DNA of 64,000 nt from contig NC_057790.1 in assembly GCF_014905175.1 (NCBI RefSeq), positions 24,826,469 through 24,890,468 of the forward strand. The letters are read 5' to 3'. The notes beneath the pieces are model-generated. The model saw only the letters and a list, made by a program, of their open reading frames with translations. It made no database searches and had not been told where the DNA came from. The stretch is from Aphidius gifuensis (lineage: Eukaryota > Arthropoda > Insecta > Hymenoptera > Braconidae). The translations under genes were made by a program, and so were the position numbers. Below, one piece after another: positions 1-14,800 of the stretch; the stretch's first letter is position 1, and each line of letters opens with the position of its first letter.

Positions 1-2890
1 GAATTTTTGTAAATGAAAAAATTTAATTGAATGTGGTTTCTTAAAAATTTAGTATAATTTAATTTTTTTATTTTTCAAATAAATGTAACGGAATAAAAAT
101 AAAAAACTAAACATTTTTTATAAAAAAATTTTGAAGCATTTAAAACGTAATAAATAAATAAAAAAAAAAAAAATTGATTAAATCAATTTATTAAATTTAT
201 ATGAGTATATTAATGGAAAAAAAAAATTATTAAAATATCATTGATTATTGTGATGACATTGTGAATTTTTCATGTCCCCTATTACCAAGAATTTGATGAA
301 ATTTAATAACTCTGAATCTCAATTACTTTGAATGATCATTAAGATAAAGGGGATTGATTCATTTTTGTTCAAGTTAATCACCATGCCACATAGATCTTGA
401 GTGACAAAATATACTAACTAGAGGATACACAATGATAAAGGAAGAAAGATATAAAGTTTATCCCCAGTTTTGTTGAGATATATACGAATAAACATTAATA
501 AATATATATAGAAACGTGCCAAGTAGTCGTGGCTTCTTCACAGTTGCCTCACTCAGTCCATGATGAGGGTGATGATGAGAGGTGAAGAGTAGTAAAGAAG
601 TAGGGGTGAAAAGGGGGTTGAACTTTGCTGTGACTTCTAGTCATCCCCCTTTTTACAGCTATATGTCTACCATACTTTCAGCTCAATTAATCTTGCACAG
701 AATGCAATATCTGTCCAATCTGCCTGGTTGTGAAAGCGCACCCGGGTCATTGGATGTCGTGCAAGACCTTCGTTGTTAATGTCACGCTATACAATATATA
801 GAATTATATATACACAGTTATATAGTGTACACTTTAGTATAGACAAACCAGTAGCCACTATACTTGTCCAGAGTTTATAAAATTAAAAAAGCCATAAGAA
901 CAAAAAAAAAAAATCAATAAATACTTGAAAGAAACAAAATGTTAAATTAATATTTTTTAGAAAAACTGTGGTTTAATGTCTAATATGGATTTATTAATTT
1001 AAGTCTTTATTTTTAATGTTGCTTTAATGTTGTTGTTTGTTCCTTTTTTTTTTTTTTACATTAAAATATAGCTGTCAAGTTTTTTTTTATTTCAGAAATT
1101 TCGATAAAAATAAATTACTGGAAAATCTCGTACCACTTGTGAAAATGAAGCTAAATTGTTGGGGGGTTTATTGAGGATAGTAAATGAAAAAAAAAAAAAA
1201 TATATGGGGTAATAAATTGCTGTAGCGTGCTTCGTTTGGTCTGAGTATAATTCACAATAATCATATAATTTTTGTACACTGACTCTTGGGGAAAAATAAC
1301 ATATTGAATTGTTAATGACTGGGCAGTTTGTCTAACAATTGTTACTTCTAAATTAGTCTTCTCATTTTAATCCAGTATATATATTCTTGCTGTTCATCTT
1401 CATTTTGAAAGTTTCTTTACTAATTTCATGACGACACACACAGACATAAATTGGTGATAAAATTTAAGGGGTGTACGTCTCATTGAACATGAAATTTATA
1501 TTTTTACGATTTTTCACTGAGAAAAATAAATTATCAATATTAAAACAAATTATATTTATTTTTTCTTTTTTTTTTTAATCTCGTTAATCATTATAACAAA
1601 AAAAAAATAATAATAATCAAACAAATGAAAATACGTCAGTAATAGAAAAATTTAAAATTTCATAAAAAAATCTAATTTTTTTTCTCTTTTATATAAAATG
1701 TAATATTAAATTTTTACAAAAAAAAATAAGGTTTAATTCTTGTTATAAAAAGTATTCATGAAAAAAAAAAAAAAAAGATATATATATATTTCAAAATGCA
1801 AATTTTCGTGGGAGTTTAAATACGTTGCTTGGTAAATTTATGTGCATAGAAATTGCCCTCAAAGCTTGGTAAAAGAGGGAACAAACTCGAGGTAAAAGTA
1901 TAAGTGGCAAAAAAAAAAAAAAAAGGAAAATGAGGAGGAGGAGGAGGGAAAAAAAGATAAAGAGAGAACAAGGGTAAAATGAAAAATGAAAATAATAGAA
2001 TGGAAAATTTTGTTGGATGTCAGACGAACTGATGGGTGTGGTAGATGATATTAAAAAGAAACTTTTAATATACTATATTTTTTCATTTTCTTTTTTAGAA
2101 ATGGTAACAGCGTTTATTGTTAATAATAATGACAATAATATTCATAGTTGTAGGGAATAAAAGGTAAGGAAAAATAGGGGCTAATTACAATAATTACATA
2201 ATAATCAATGATAAAACAATTTTTAAAAAAGAAAGCTTTCTTTTCTTTTTTTTTTGATGAGGAAAAAGTAAAAGCGAGATAATAATGCAAATGCAATTTA
2301 ATTATTTGCTTAAAGATGTCTCTATATAATATTATGTAGATCAAATTTTAATATTATTTTCTAATTAATTTAATCATCTCGCTTGTAACATAGTTAGATT
2401 CATATATATATAATTTTTTTTAATTTTAATATAATTTATATTAATGTCACTTAATATTATTTTCATTTAGTCTCTTAAATTTATACACATAATAATTCAT
2501 CTATGATGCAACTAGAATGATTCATTTTTTTCTCAAATAATATTTACATTTTTTTTTTTTTTTTTCTCTTCCTATTTATCTTATTTATATAGTTTTTTTT
2601 TTAGGTTTTTTTTTTAGGTTTTTTTGTAGATTTATTTGGTTAATTGAATTGTTTTTTTTTTTTTAAGATATGCAAATATATTACAGCGTATTTGATGGCA
2701 ATTTAAAACCAAAAATAATAAGATATAATTGCACGTACATCTAATCTTTGGTTATTAACAAAAAAAAAAAATTAAAAAAAAAAAAGAATCACAATAATTT
2801 ACAAATACACTGTTCACATTAGTTGTCTTCCATTTTTTTTTTTTTTTCATTTTTTTATATTATGAAATATTAGGTGTTTAAAAATTTTGT
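1..2890. other. Sequence downstream of senseless; no gene seen
   Basis: This stretch lies 3' of the senseless gene, which is on the minus strand, and should include its 3' UTR close to 2890. It is AT-rich with many A and T homopolymers. A less AT-rich patch at about 520-780 (around the CCCGGG at 739) has a 65-codon open frame on the plus strand, but that frame has no recognisable protein features. I see no RNA gene, mobile element or coding exon here. Confidence 0.5.
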
Positions 2891-5800
2891 TTACTGAAGT
2901 ATTGTTGTATTTGAATTTGTCAAACTAACTGGTTGAATTGTGCCAATTGTTGATCGATTTTGTGTTATTGTTGTTGCACTTAATTCAGCATGTTGAGTTT
3001 CACGATGTCGTCTAAGATCAACTTTACGTTGAAATGCTCTGCCACATAAATCACAAGCAAATGGCTTAAAACCAGTATGTTTTCTTGAATGAGTTATCAA
3101 ATTACTACTTTGAGAAAATGCTTTACCGCATACTTGACATTTGTGTGGTTTTTCACCTGTAACATAAATGTATACACAAAAAATTAATTAACAATTCATA
3201 TTTAAAATAAAAATTATTCCAAGTAAAAAAATCAATCAATAGTCAGACAATCAAAAATTATCTTAATAAATATTATAAATTCTTAAAATCTTAAGTAAAA
3301 TATTTCAAAAATTAGTCAGACAAACGAGTTGAATAAATTCTAAAATTTATTTCAAGTGAAAAAATCATTGAATAGTCAGACAATTAAAAAAAAAGGCTTT
3401 GAAATTGTTAGATATTTAAAAAATTGAGTGATAAATATTTATAGTTATCAGACAAACAAATAAATTAAATAATAAAATTTATTTTCTGTGAAAAAAATCA
3501 ACCAATAGTCAGACAATCGCAAAAAAATAAATAATTATTATTAAATACCAATTGAACACTGAATAATTATAAGAACTGATGAATAAATTTTCAAAAAAAT
3601 AAATAAAAAAAATTGATCGACACATATAATGATAAAATATTTGATTAAATTTTTTATCTCAATTAAAATCCAAGCACGAAATGTATCGAGATTCAAGAAG
3701 AAACGTCAATTTAGTGGGGTCAGACGAAGGAGTATGCTCGGCACTCCATCGAATCCCAGCCAAAGTAACACGGTAAGATATATCTTATGCCCTCAAGCAA
3801 AGATAAAAAAAAGAAAAATCAAATAAAAAGAAAAACGTACTTTGCCAAGAACGAAAAAAAAAAAAAAGCAAAAAGCTCAAGTGAGTCTGAAGAAAATAGT
3901 AAAGGGCAAAAACCAGGATGGGTTGTATAGTATATATATCGTGAATGCGGGGCACGCCCGGTCAAGATTTTCTCCCAAGCGAGAATCTCAGCCATGCCCA
4001 GGCAACTCTCTGGTGCTGCCTGCTCATCTTTTTCTTTCTCTTTTTTTTTTTTTTTTGTACCTCTTTCAATTCCTACCACTCTGAGCTTTTCTCTCCGGCG
4101 ATCTTTCTTCAACATCCAGCGAATCATATCATTGTCTCTTTTTTTTTATCATTCTTTTCTTTATCTCGTGAAAATTCACGTAGCAAAAAAAAAAAAAGAT
4201 GATGCCGTAATACCAACGGCAAAATGTGGCGGATCGTGATGGTAAAAAGAGGAGAGAGAGAGAGGGATTATAATACAGAGAGGGAGAAGTACAACGCCGA
4301 CGCTCGTTTGTCTCATCTTGGTCACGAGACGCTCTGATTGGTGGCCAGGGGCGGCTCCAAGCCCCCAATGTTACCATGACGACAACGGATGTGGCACCCC
4401 GGGGCTCTTCACCCGGGAAAGGGGACCAAGACCACACACACAACACACGTACATACATGTATATGAATAATCATACATACATTCATGAGTATTATATATT
4501 TGCTCGAACACAGGTGAGCAAATGAGACAGAATGAAAAGTAACAACCAGCCGCACTGTTAATGGACTTTTTCCTCTTTATTCGTTTTAACTCTCTACTGT
4601 GCATTACCCTTTTTTTTTTTTTTTTATTTTTTTATTTCATTGTAGAGCTTTTTTTTTCGTGTTTATTTATTTTTTTTTAATTTGTTGGTTACTCGATTGT
4701 GCACAAAACGCACATTTATATACGCATGCATTTAAATACTTTTAAATACTAACGACTGCATTGAACGCCATCTGCATAAAAGCACAAACAACTTGTCAAT
4801 TGATACCTTCAATCTCGAATACCAATTATCCATCAATCCTAAATTCGTTGGGATTTTTTTTTTTTTATTTATTATTTGTTAAACCAGTTTACATTTCTAG
4901 TTTTAGGGTGTAAATTTATTTATTTTATTTTTTTTTTCTTTTTTTATTTTTTGTTTTATTATATATAGGTATGTATTTGGTATTTTGGTTGAGGTATATG
5001 GAGAAGAGAGTAAATTGAAATGAGAGAAAAATAAAAAGAAAGATTTTAGTGTGTTTTTTAGATCAGAAAAAAAAATCGGTATATATGTATGGTAAGAGGA
5101 AGAGAGGAAAAGGGCTCTTAAGGATTTACGGGGTCGTAAAAATCAAGAACCGTCCGAAGCTCACACCGAGGTTGCTCTATCGTCTTTATTTCCTGGAAGC
5201 TCTGCACATATATATATACTAGAAAAACCATCTGGTTTTTTCTTCATTTTTCTTGTTTCATTTACTCTAATTTTTTTTTTTTTTACATGTACAGTGTATG
5301 ATATGGTTTTTTTTCTAAACTTTCATTGAATTTGGTGCTTTATTTTATACTGAATGAGCTTTCTTTGCTTTGAAGTTGTAAAAATAAATAGTGCACTGAA
5401 TACACAAAAGAAAATGGCAGCTATTTGAATAATATTTTAAATAGTATTTTTTTATTTATTATGTTATTTATTTTTTATATTTTATTGTTTAATTTTGATT
5501 TTTAATTTTATTTATTTTAATTCTTTTTTGAAATATATGTATAGGTATTTTTTAATACAAAATGAGAATCACTGAGAGTCTTAAGACGCCATTACAACCC
5601 GGTATTCACAACCACCAACGCCACCGCCCCTAAAACTATATTAAACTCCAAGAAATCTTCTTTCCCTTCTACTGAGATAAAATTCAACAATACATAGATG
5701 TATACACCCTTTGTGTCCCTCCCAATTTTCCAAAGTTTTATCGTTTTTTGAGTAGATACTATCAAAACTTTAGCAATCACTCCTCCGCCTTTTTTCTCTA

Positions 5801-8800
5801 CTCTCTTAGCATTTTGAAAAATAAATAAAAATAACTTCATTTCAAGTATACATAATGCGTTTATGAAGATGAAAAATTTTGTCATAAAAAAAAAACAATA
5901 ACAGAAAAAAAAAAAAATAATAAAAAAACCCAAGACAAGAAACTTTAAAAAAGTTTAAGGATAAATAAAAAAGAAATAAAAGAAATATAATTTTAAAAAA
6001 GCTCATTTTTCAAGTCTCTAATGGATTTTGTATTGCAGATTAAAGAAACGATAAATAAAATTAGAAAATTATCAAGTCAAAGTTTTAATTTGTCTTGAAA
6101 AATTAATTTAAAAAATGATTAATTCAGGAATTTTTGTGATTAATCAATTGCTCAAACTGATGGTTAACAAGACAACTTGAAAATCTTTTCCTCAGTAGCC
6201 ATTAATATTTAAACATATAGCGTTAAAAAAAAAAGTAAAATAAATTATTTATAAATAAATAGGTTGAAGAAAAAAATAAAATCTAGAAATGTATAAAAAT
6301 GTTAAATAATAAAAAAACTGTTTTAAATAAAATAGCAGAATAGTGAGTATATGTGATACATGTAAAATAAAGGTGGGGCTAAAAATATCTGCGTCAACGA
6401 AAGCGCGGTGATATAAAACTATACAACAGAGACTTCTTGCAAAAGCATTGATTTCTACTCGTCTTCTGCATCGACCAAACTTTCTACTTCACAAGTGAGC
6501 TTCGTGTGTGTCCTCCAATCAAAATTCACGTTCGCAGTAAAGCTCAAATGCAAGCACAAGATACCAAGTGGGAGAATATAAGGGATGATATAGAGATCGT
6601 AAAAATTCTTGTGTAGAAAAGAGAGTGTAGTATGAGAAAGAAAGAAAAAATAAAATAAAAAATGAAGAAGAGAAAGAAAAAAAAAAAAAAAAAAAGCTGA
6701 ATAAAACTGGATGGAATCCTGGAAAAGAAGCAAAAAACCACATCTCATATTTCACGTTGAGGACAGCTTGGATTTTCCTTCATCTTTTCCCCAGCATAAC
6801 CTGGGATTACCCCAGTTGGATATCAATCGGATCGAACTTGCCTCAAGTGTATACTGTTGTACACTTGGGAAAAAAAGTCTATATTCATTTTATATAACAA
6901 AAAAATAAATAAATATATTGTTGAAAGATTTAACAAAAAATAAATATTATATTTAATTTAAATAATATTTTTTATAATTGTGATTGATATTATGCTGATT
7001 GATATATTGAAAAAAATAGAATAACTGGTCATCAGGTGACACGTTTGAGGGTGTAAATCGATGACATCGATGAGTCAATTCCCAGATGACACAAAAGGTG
7101 TGGAACATACGATTCACGTGATATAAAAAATAAAAATACATTTGTACAAATGAAAAGTAAAAATCGTATATGACAGTTGGACGATTTTTATATTTGTTGT
7201 ATTTGTTGTTAAAATATATTTCAACATATATTCAAATAAATATATATTTATTTTTTATATTTTTTGTATGAGAGAAAGATAGTCAGGTCAAACAGTTTGA
7301 AAATGTTACCTTGGGATTTGGTGTAGATATACAACCATGTACAATTTCATATCCCAACGGCAATGAAATGTCAAGTCACCAGGTAAACTGTGCCTGTGAT
7401 AGATATTATACATTTTAAATAAACACCATTCGCAATAGGAAAATATAAAATTAAAAAAATAATAAATATATATTTAAAAATTAATTGTTATAATGATTTT
7501 CAACATTTTAAAATTCTAAATAAAAATTTAAAATTAAAATTATGACATTTGCTTAACCCAAAAATATAGTAAAATAAATAAATATAAATTTTTTTTTTTT
7601 CATTTGAACAAATAAAAAAAGATTTATAAAATATAATTACTCAATTTTTATGAAGGGTAGATATCTTGAAGATAAGACAATCAGAAAAATTATATATAAA
7701 TATTAATTTGAAAAGAAAAAAAAAAAACTATAACAAGCCGTATGGTTGAAGAAAATACAATAAAAATGAAATATGATATGAAGTTAAGTCTCTTAGCTCT
7801 TTAGTGCTTTTTATTGAACAGAGGGAGTTGTAATCCTGTCTGTTCAATGATCATTCTGAGATGGCTATTAAATTATTACACCACCGATCACATTAGGAAT
7901 CGTGACAAATCCGATCAACCAATTTTATTTATTATTTCTTTCTTTTATTATATATATTTGCTAACATTTTAATATATTTTTTAACTTAAACAAATCAAGT
8001 TTTATATTAATAAAAAATATATATTTATAATTGCTTAATATTTATTTATAAATTTTATTTTAAATTTAAAAAAAATTGAATTTTTAATTTTGTTTAAATT
8101 TTATTTATTTATTTTTTTGTATTTGGTTTATTTGTGGTGTATGAATTAACATTCAAGATTTTCTAACCATGTCGCAAAGTTTAAACAACTCAAAATGGAT
8201 GCTGTGGTATTGGGGAAAAACAGTATACCCTTCACCCTGAAAGCCAAGTCAGCTGAAAACCTCTAATAGTCCCCTTGTTGAAAACCTTAAACATGCTCAA
8301 AAGCACAAGTGAACACAGTACTTTCCTTCATCGACTTATAATACAAACCACTTCCGTAAATTTTCACCTGTTTTATACTAGATTAATTATTCATTATACA
8401 AAAATCATAATAAAAAAAATTTCTACATAGTAAAAAAAACTAAAAGACCCAACTAAAGCTCGATAACGAAATATATTTTAAAAAAAAACACTGTATATAA
8501 AAAACTTTTTTTATTACAACAAGCAATTTTTGGATGGATAAAAAATGTACCAGACGAGAGGATTGCATGTTTAGATTGAATGCTTTTGTATTTGCAATAG
8601 AAATAATAATAAGAAAAACAAAAAATTAAATAAATAAAAAGTAATAGCTAATGGTGAAAAGTGTTTGTGTGTGAACTTTGAGTGGCAATTGTCGAGCAGG
8701 TTGTGTTTATTGAAATAACAATTGGGGATGAATTGAAATAAAAATGGTATAGTCAAGTTTTGATTGTCAAGCTGTTGGATATATAAAAAATAAAAATTGT

Positions 8801-11800
8801 ATTTTCAATTTTACCAAGGTATAGAATAGAAAAAAAAAATAAAAATAAAAAATAAACAATAAATTTTTGCATAAAGATTCTGGCAAAATGTAAAATTTAA
8901 AAAAAAATATAAATAATTTAAATAAAATTTTAAAACTTTCAGGATAATTATAATCATTGTTGTTGAATTTTATAAACAATCTAGAATTATAATTCATTTT
9001 TTAATTGTTGATACCATCAATAAATTTTAGAGAAAAAAATAAAAGCTCAAGATAGTAAAAAAAAAAAAAAGAATATAAAATAAATAATCGATAAAAATTA
9101 AAATTATATAATTTAAATTAGTGTAAATAATATTAATAATATTTAAATGAAATATTAAATATTGATTTAATACTAAATTTAGTTGAAAATAAATGAACAT
9201 ATGACAATATTGTACAAATGTTTATACAAGACCAAAAATAATAATATACCAACATTTGCAGTATGATGCTGAGGGTGTAAGAGATTACATTCATCTTGTT
9301 TACATTTATATACTGTAGGGATAAATTCAAGGATTATATACATATATACACTTGTCGGTATGTCACCATCACAATCATCACCAGTTGGTTAAAATTATTT
9401 TTACTTCAAATGTACATTCAAAAAATAAAACCCCAAAAAAAAAAAAAAAAAAAAACATCATTGCACTTTGACAAGTTAAATACAGGGCTTAATAAACTGG
9501 GGATTGAAATTATGATTTTTTTTTTTTTTTTCATCAATATATACCAGCTAATCAAACAGAAAATCTTATCTACCTTTTTCTTTTTTTTTTCTTTTAATTA
9601 ATCTACCTTGATTAATCAAAAAAATAATTTCAAAACTCAAAATTGATTATTTTTTTTTTGAAATATATTGAGCTTTTTTTTATGTAGTTGTGTGATGATA
9701 CAAATATATCACTTTTCCATTAATTTATATAATGAATAAATGAATTAAAAAACAAATTTTAATAATGAAAAAATATAAAGCAAGATAAAAATTCTAGCTC
9801 ATATAGCTAATAATGATTTTTATACGTAACGCCACACGATGTTCCCGAGGGAATCTTATGTTGCCACACCCTCATTGCACATGGCCCCCTTGGACAATAG
9901 GGTAATACATAGTACTGAGTACACAGTACTATAACGATGTGATCAAGTAAGAAAAAAAAAAAAAAAAATTAACTGGCATTCGTATGAGTCTGATTAACAT
10001 TATAAAATCGAATCACTTGGGACAATCGAGATCGCGGCCTCGGCACGCATCACGTATACACCAACAAGCAATTTTTATTTTTTAATTTTTTTTAGCTTTT
10101 TTTATTTAACACGTGATAGATGAGATTTAACATCAACCTTCATGAACAAAAAAAAAAAAAAGATAATAAAATCTAGCTAAAAATAAAAGTAAAAAAAAAA
10201 ACAAAATGAAAAGTTAAATTGAAAAATCTTATAAAATGACTCGTTATATTTTTAATTAAATTTTTTAAATAAATTTATTTGATTAATCTTTTGATTTTAA
10301 AAAACAAGGGAGAAAATTATTTTAAATATTTTTTTTCTACTAATTATTATCTTGGGAATATTTAGCTTAAAATAGATTTCTTTTTTTTTTAAATTGTATA
10401 TTTTAATAATTAAATAATATATTATATATTTATATATTTTTTTTATCTTTTGAAGAAATTAATAATAAAGAAGAAAAAAACAAAAAATAATCCAAGACTT
10501 GTCGACATGAAAAATAAGAAGAAATAAATGAAGATAATAATTTTGGAAGAAAAAAAAAAAAGCTCAATATAAATATTTGATATTTCTCATCAAGTTGTGA
10601 ATAATGAATTAAATGTTGGCCCAGCATGAATACAAGTCCCATAGGTTGTTAACCAACCAAGTGACCATCAGTTTTACTTTGTACATACTTTGCCATTTTT
10701 ATATATATAATTTTTTTTTTTTTTGTCTTTTTTCTTTTGTATTTTAGCTGATCATGAAAATAGATATAAAGACAAAGATGAGATGAGAATGATCCAGAGG
10801 GTTGTACTGGAGGCAAAATGGAAAATGGGTAGAGGACAAGGTGATAATTTGATAAGACATTGGGAGGGGTTACCATGGTTACAATACAATACCCAGAGAC
10901 CTTTACCATAGATGAGAAAAGCACCCTCTTCCACGCCTCTCTAATGCTACCATCAAACCCTCACTAACTATATCTTCCTTTTTATATTTTCTGACTACCT
11001 ATTCCACCATATATCTAAACTTTTTTTTTTTTTTTTTATCATAGAATCACTCCATCAATCTACAAAATCATGAAATTGTCATTTATTTTTTTTTTTTTTT
11101 GTAAAAAAACAATTTTTAAAATGATAAAAAATAGTTAATAAAAATTATTAATAATCATAAAAAAGCTCTTATAAAAGCTCTTATAATAAACAGAAAAAAA
11201 AAAAAAATAAATTTTTCAATTTCATAAAAATCAAAGATAAAACAATAAATATATAATTTGACACAAGTGACAGTGGATAATACTTGTGTACATTAATTTT
11301 GTCTTTCATATATAAATGATAAATAAAAAAACAAGTGGAATCACAATTTGCCCATATATATCCAAGTATAAGCTTGGTATCCATAAGGGAATTGAAGCAA
11401 AAGCACGTTCCCACGAGTGATAATTCGCTGGCAGTAAAAATCTATTTGAAGATTGGTGTTGTGCATTTGGAAATTTTACGATATATAAAAGGGAAGAGAA
11501 AAGATATACATTTGCAGTCAAAAGTCGGTGACCAGATACACACACACACACATAAATGTTTATTATACACTGATATAAATATCATGAATTAAATTGGAAA
11601 AGATGAGCAGGGTTTTGAAAAAAATTAAGGGGAACCAAGAGTAGCTGGTGCTTTGAAAATAAAAAAAAAAAAAAAAAAGGGCATTACGATTATTACCGGG
11701 CGTGTGCCAAGTATCTCCCTATTTCTTCCTCCCCATTTTGCCGCGATTTATTTGAACACCCCAATAAACCCAACAATACACCACATGTGTGTGTGCTGGA

Positions 11801-14800
11801 ATAGAGATGAATTTTTGTTGTGCACTGACTTGGTCCAGACGGTACTTTGAATTATTTAATGTAGAAAATTCAAGCTGTCTGTTAATTGATATGACTTTTT
11901 GAATAGCCAAAAATATATATACAAAATAAATAATTTTCACATGCTATCAAGTTGATAATAAGTTTATAATTTACAATGATTTTATTGTTAAATAATATTT
12001 TTTTTAAATTGTCTTGTAATAATTATTAAAATATAAATTTTTTTTTTGACTCACCTGTATGAATATATGTATGTTTTTTCATATCACTTTTTTGATGAAA
12101 TCGTTTACCACAAAATTGACATGGATAAGGTCTTGTATCAGAATGAATAAGTAAATGTGTACTTAATGTACTTGAACGTTTAAATGCTTTACCACATTGT
12201 TTACATTCAAATACTTTTTCAGCTGAATGAACAGCACGATGTTGTGTTAAACTAATTTCATGGCCAAATGTTTTATTACATAATTCACATGCAAATGGAC
12301 GTTTACCATTGTGTGATCTTCTTGCATGAACCTGAAGAAAACAAAAAGAAAAAAAACAAAAAATTAATAAATAATAATATATATTTAATAAAATAAAGAA
12401 AAAATAATTAAAAAAAAAACTTACTTCAAGACCATGTGGTGTACTAAACATTTTGTCACATTTAACACAACTATAAACATCACCAAGTGGATGAGGATGA
12501 TGAAGACCATGTGTTGTATGTGGTGAATGAATACCAGAATGAGCTGAATGAACACCACGAAGTAGTGGATGTAAATGTGGTGGTAATAAATGATGTGGTA
12601 ATAAATGTGGATGTAAATATGATAATGGATGATGTGGATGAGGTGGTAGCAATCCACTTTGAAGATGTAATGGTGGATAAAGTCCAATATTTGATGTTGA
12701 ATTTTGTTGATGTATTTGATTTTGTTGTGTTATTGATATTGTTGATGATGATGATGTTGTTGTTGTTGCTGGTGTTGTTGAGGATGTTGTTGTTGTTGTA
12801 TCTGATGATGATGATGATGATAATGGTGATATATTTCTTTGTGATGATGGTGGATCTGGTCGTAATAATGCTGTTACACTAAAACTATCAATGGATTTTT
12901 GTTTTTTTTGTTTTTGTACTGATGATAATAATTCAACACGTGTTAATAACGGTGACGGTGTTGAATTTGATCTTCTTGATGGACTTGACATATTTGTATC
13001 AATTTCATCATCATCACCATCAACTTCTTCAACGTCAACATCAATTTCTTCATCTTCTTCATCGTCATCTTCAATTTCAACATCAATATCTGTATCACGT
13101 ATTATTTGTCGGGGTGATGATGGACCAATTGATTGTGATGGTGATGGACTTCTTGTTGGTGGTGAACCAACTAATCTACCAACTCCAAATGATAATCGTT
13201 CTAAATTTAAAATAAATAATTTTTATTTTATTTAATTTGTTTATTTTTTACTTTAAATTTAACAATTTACAATACATTTTATTTTGGTATAAATAAAATA
13301 AGATTTGAGTCACGTACAGTTGGCTATTTTTTCGAGGGTTTAAAGCAAAATAAAAAAAAAAATATACAACTTGGTCTAACGAGTTCTTTGGCTCGAGTTA
13401 AAACGCAAAAATCATAGGAAATAAATTCAACAACATTCAATGCAATGTCGAATGATTTTTCTTCATTTTTTTTTTTTGTTGAAAAATAAGAAAATAAAAT
13501 AAAGCAGAAAGAATAAGAGGAAAAAAAAATTAGGGGAAAAGATTCGAGTGAGTCTTGATTATTGCAGAAGAAAAAAAAAGATATATATAAGAGTGAGTTG
13601 AAAATCGATTGAATGGCAGTCGATATAAACGTGATGGGGAAAATATAAAGAAGACTTGGGGAATGAAAAAAAATAAAAGAAAAAAGGAATGTGAATATAT
13701 ATGGATCATTTTGGTTGGCACATGACTATATGTAATATTTTTTAATCCGTGTGGGTGACACGCGGGCACGTGCCATCACAGTATATTATAATATTTCAGA
13801 ATATAATCATATTTAAAATCAACCGGCTGCACAACCCTCAATATAATTTTTCATATACAACTATCATTGACTAATAATTTATAAGGGTGATATATACATT
13901 AAATAATGCACTTGATTTTCAATCAAATTATAATAACTGGTAAAATCTTTTTCTATAATTTATATTCAATTAAATATATTTTATTGATATTAAAAATATA
14001 AAATTAAATCATAAAGTTAATCTTCATCTATCATTAATCATTAAAAAAATAAATAATTGCTATTTTATACAAAAAATTAATAATCAAAATTAAAGCTCAA
14101 TTAAGCTCAATTTTTCATTTGATAATTTTTTTTCATTCATTTAATCTTAATCAAAAAAAATTTTAAAATATAATTTTTTCTTCTTCTTCATTTTAGTAAT
14201 TAATTTGATTTTTTTCTTTCCTTTTTTATTTTCGTCACCAAGTAAGCACATGATGCGTTCTGGGAATGAGTATGTCAACAAAAAAAAAAAATTAAAAGTG
14301 CAATAAGTAAACGCATGTTGCAAATGACTGTTGGAGGAAGTGCAACCGGGATTCAAAAACAACTGTCTTACGCAAATGTTAAGTCTGGAATGTGATAAAA
14401 ACTTAACTCCCGCTTATTTGACGAAAAAAAAAAGGGGCGTTAAAGAAAAACTCATTACAAACAGATGTTACATGATATAATAAAAATAAAACAATATGTA
14501 TTAATTTTTTTCAATTTAAAATTGCGTGCATATTACAAGTCCGGGTATAAATAAAATTACATAATTATTATATTCATATAAATTGAATATAATTTATCTA
14601 AAAAAATCAAATCTATTATATTTCAACACAAAATTAATATTGTTTAAAAAATTAATAAAAAAATACATATATAAATATTTTATTTTGAAAAAATCAAATT
14701 TGAATCTTTACGTTATTTTTTTTAATTTCAATTAATTAATTAGTGTGTTGTTATTGTTGTTGGATATGAATATATGAAAAAAAAAATTAGTGACGCATCA

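Noticed and set aside
582..779. 65-codon frame near the window start
   Set aside because: Short, no homology signal, no splice context; kept only as a composition note.
12487..12882. Plus-strand frame of 131 codons
   Set aside because: Antisense to the His/Pro-rich exon 3 of senseless; the low-complexity codons create it.
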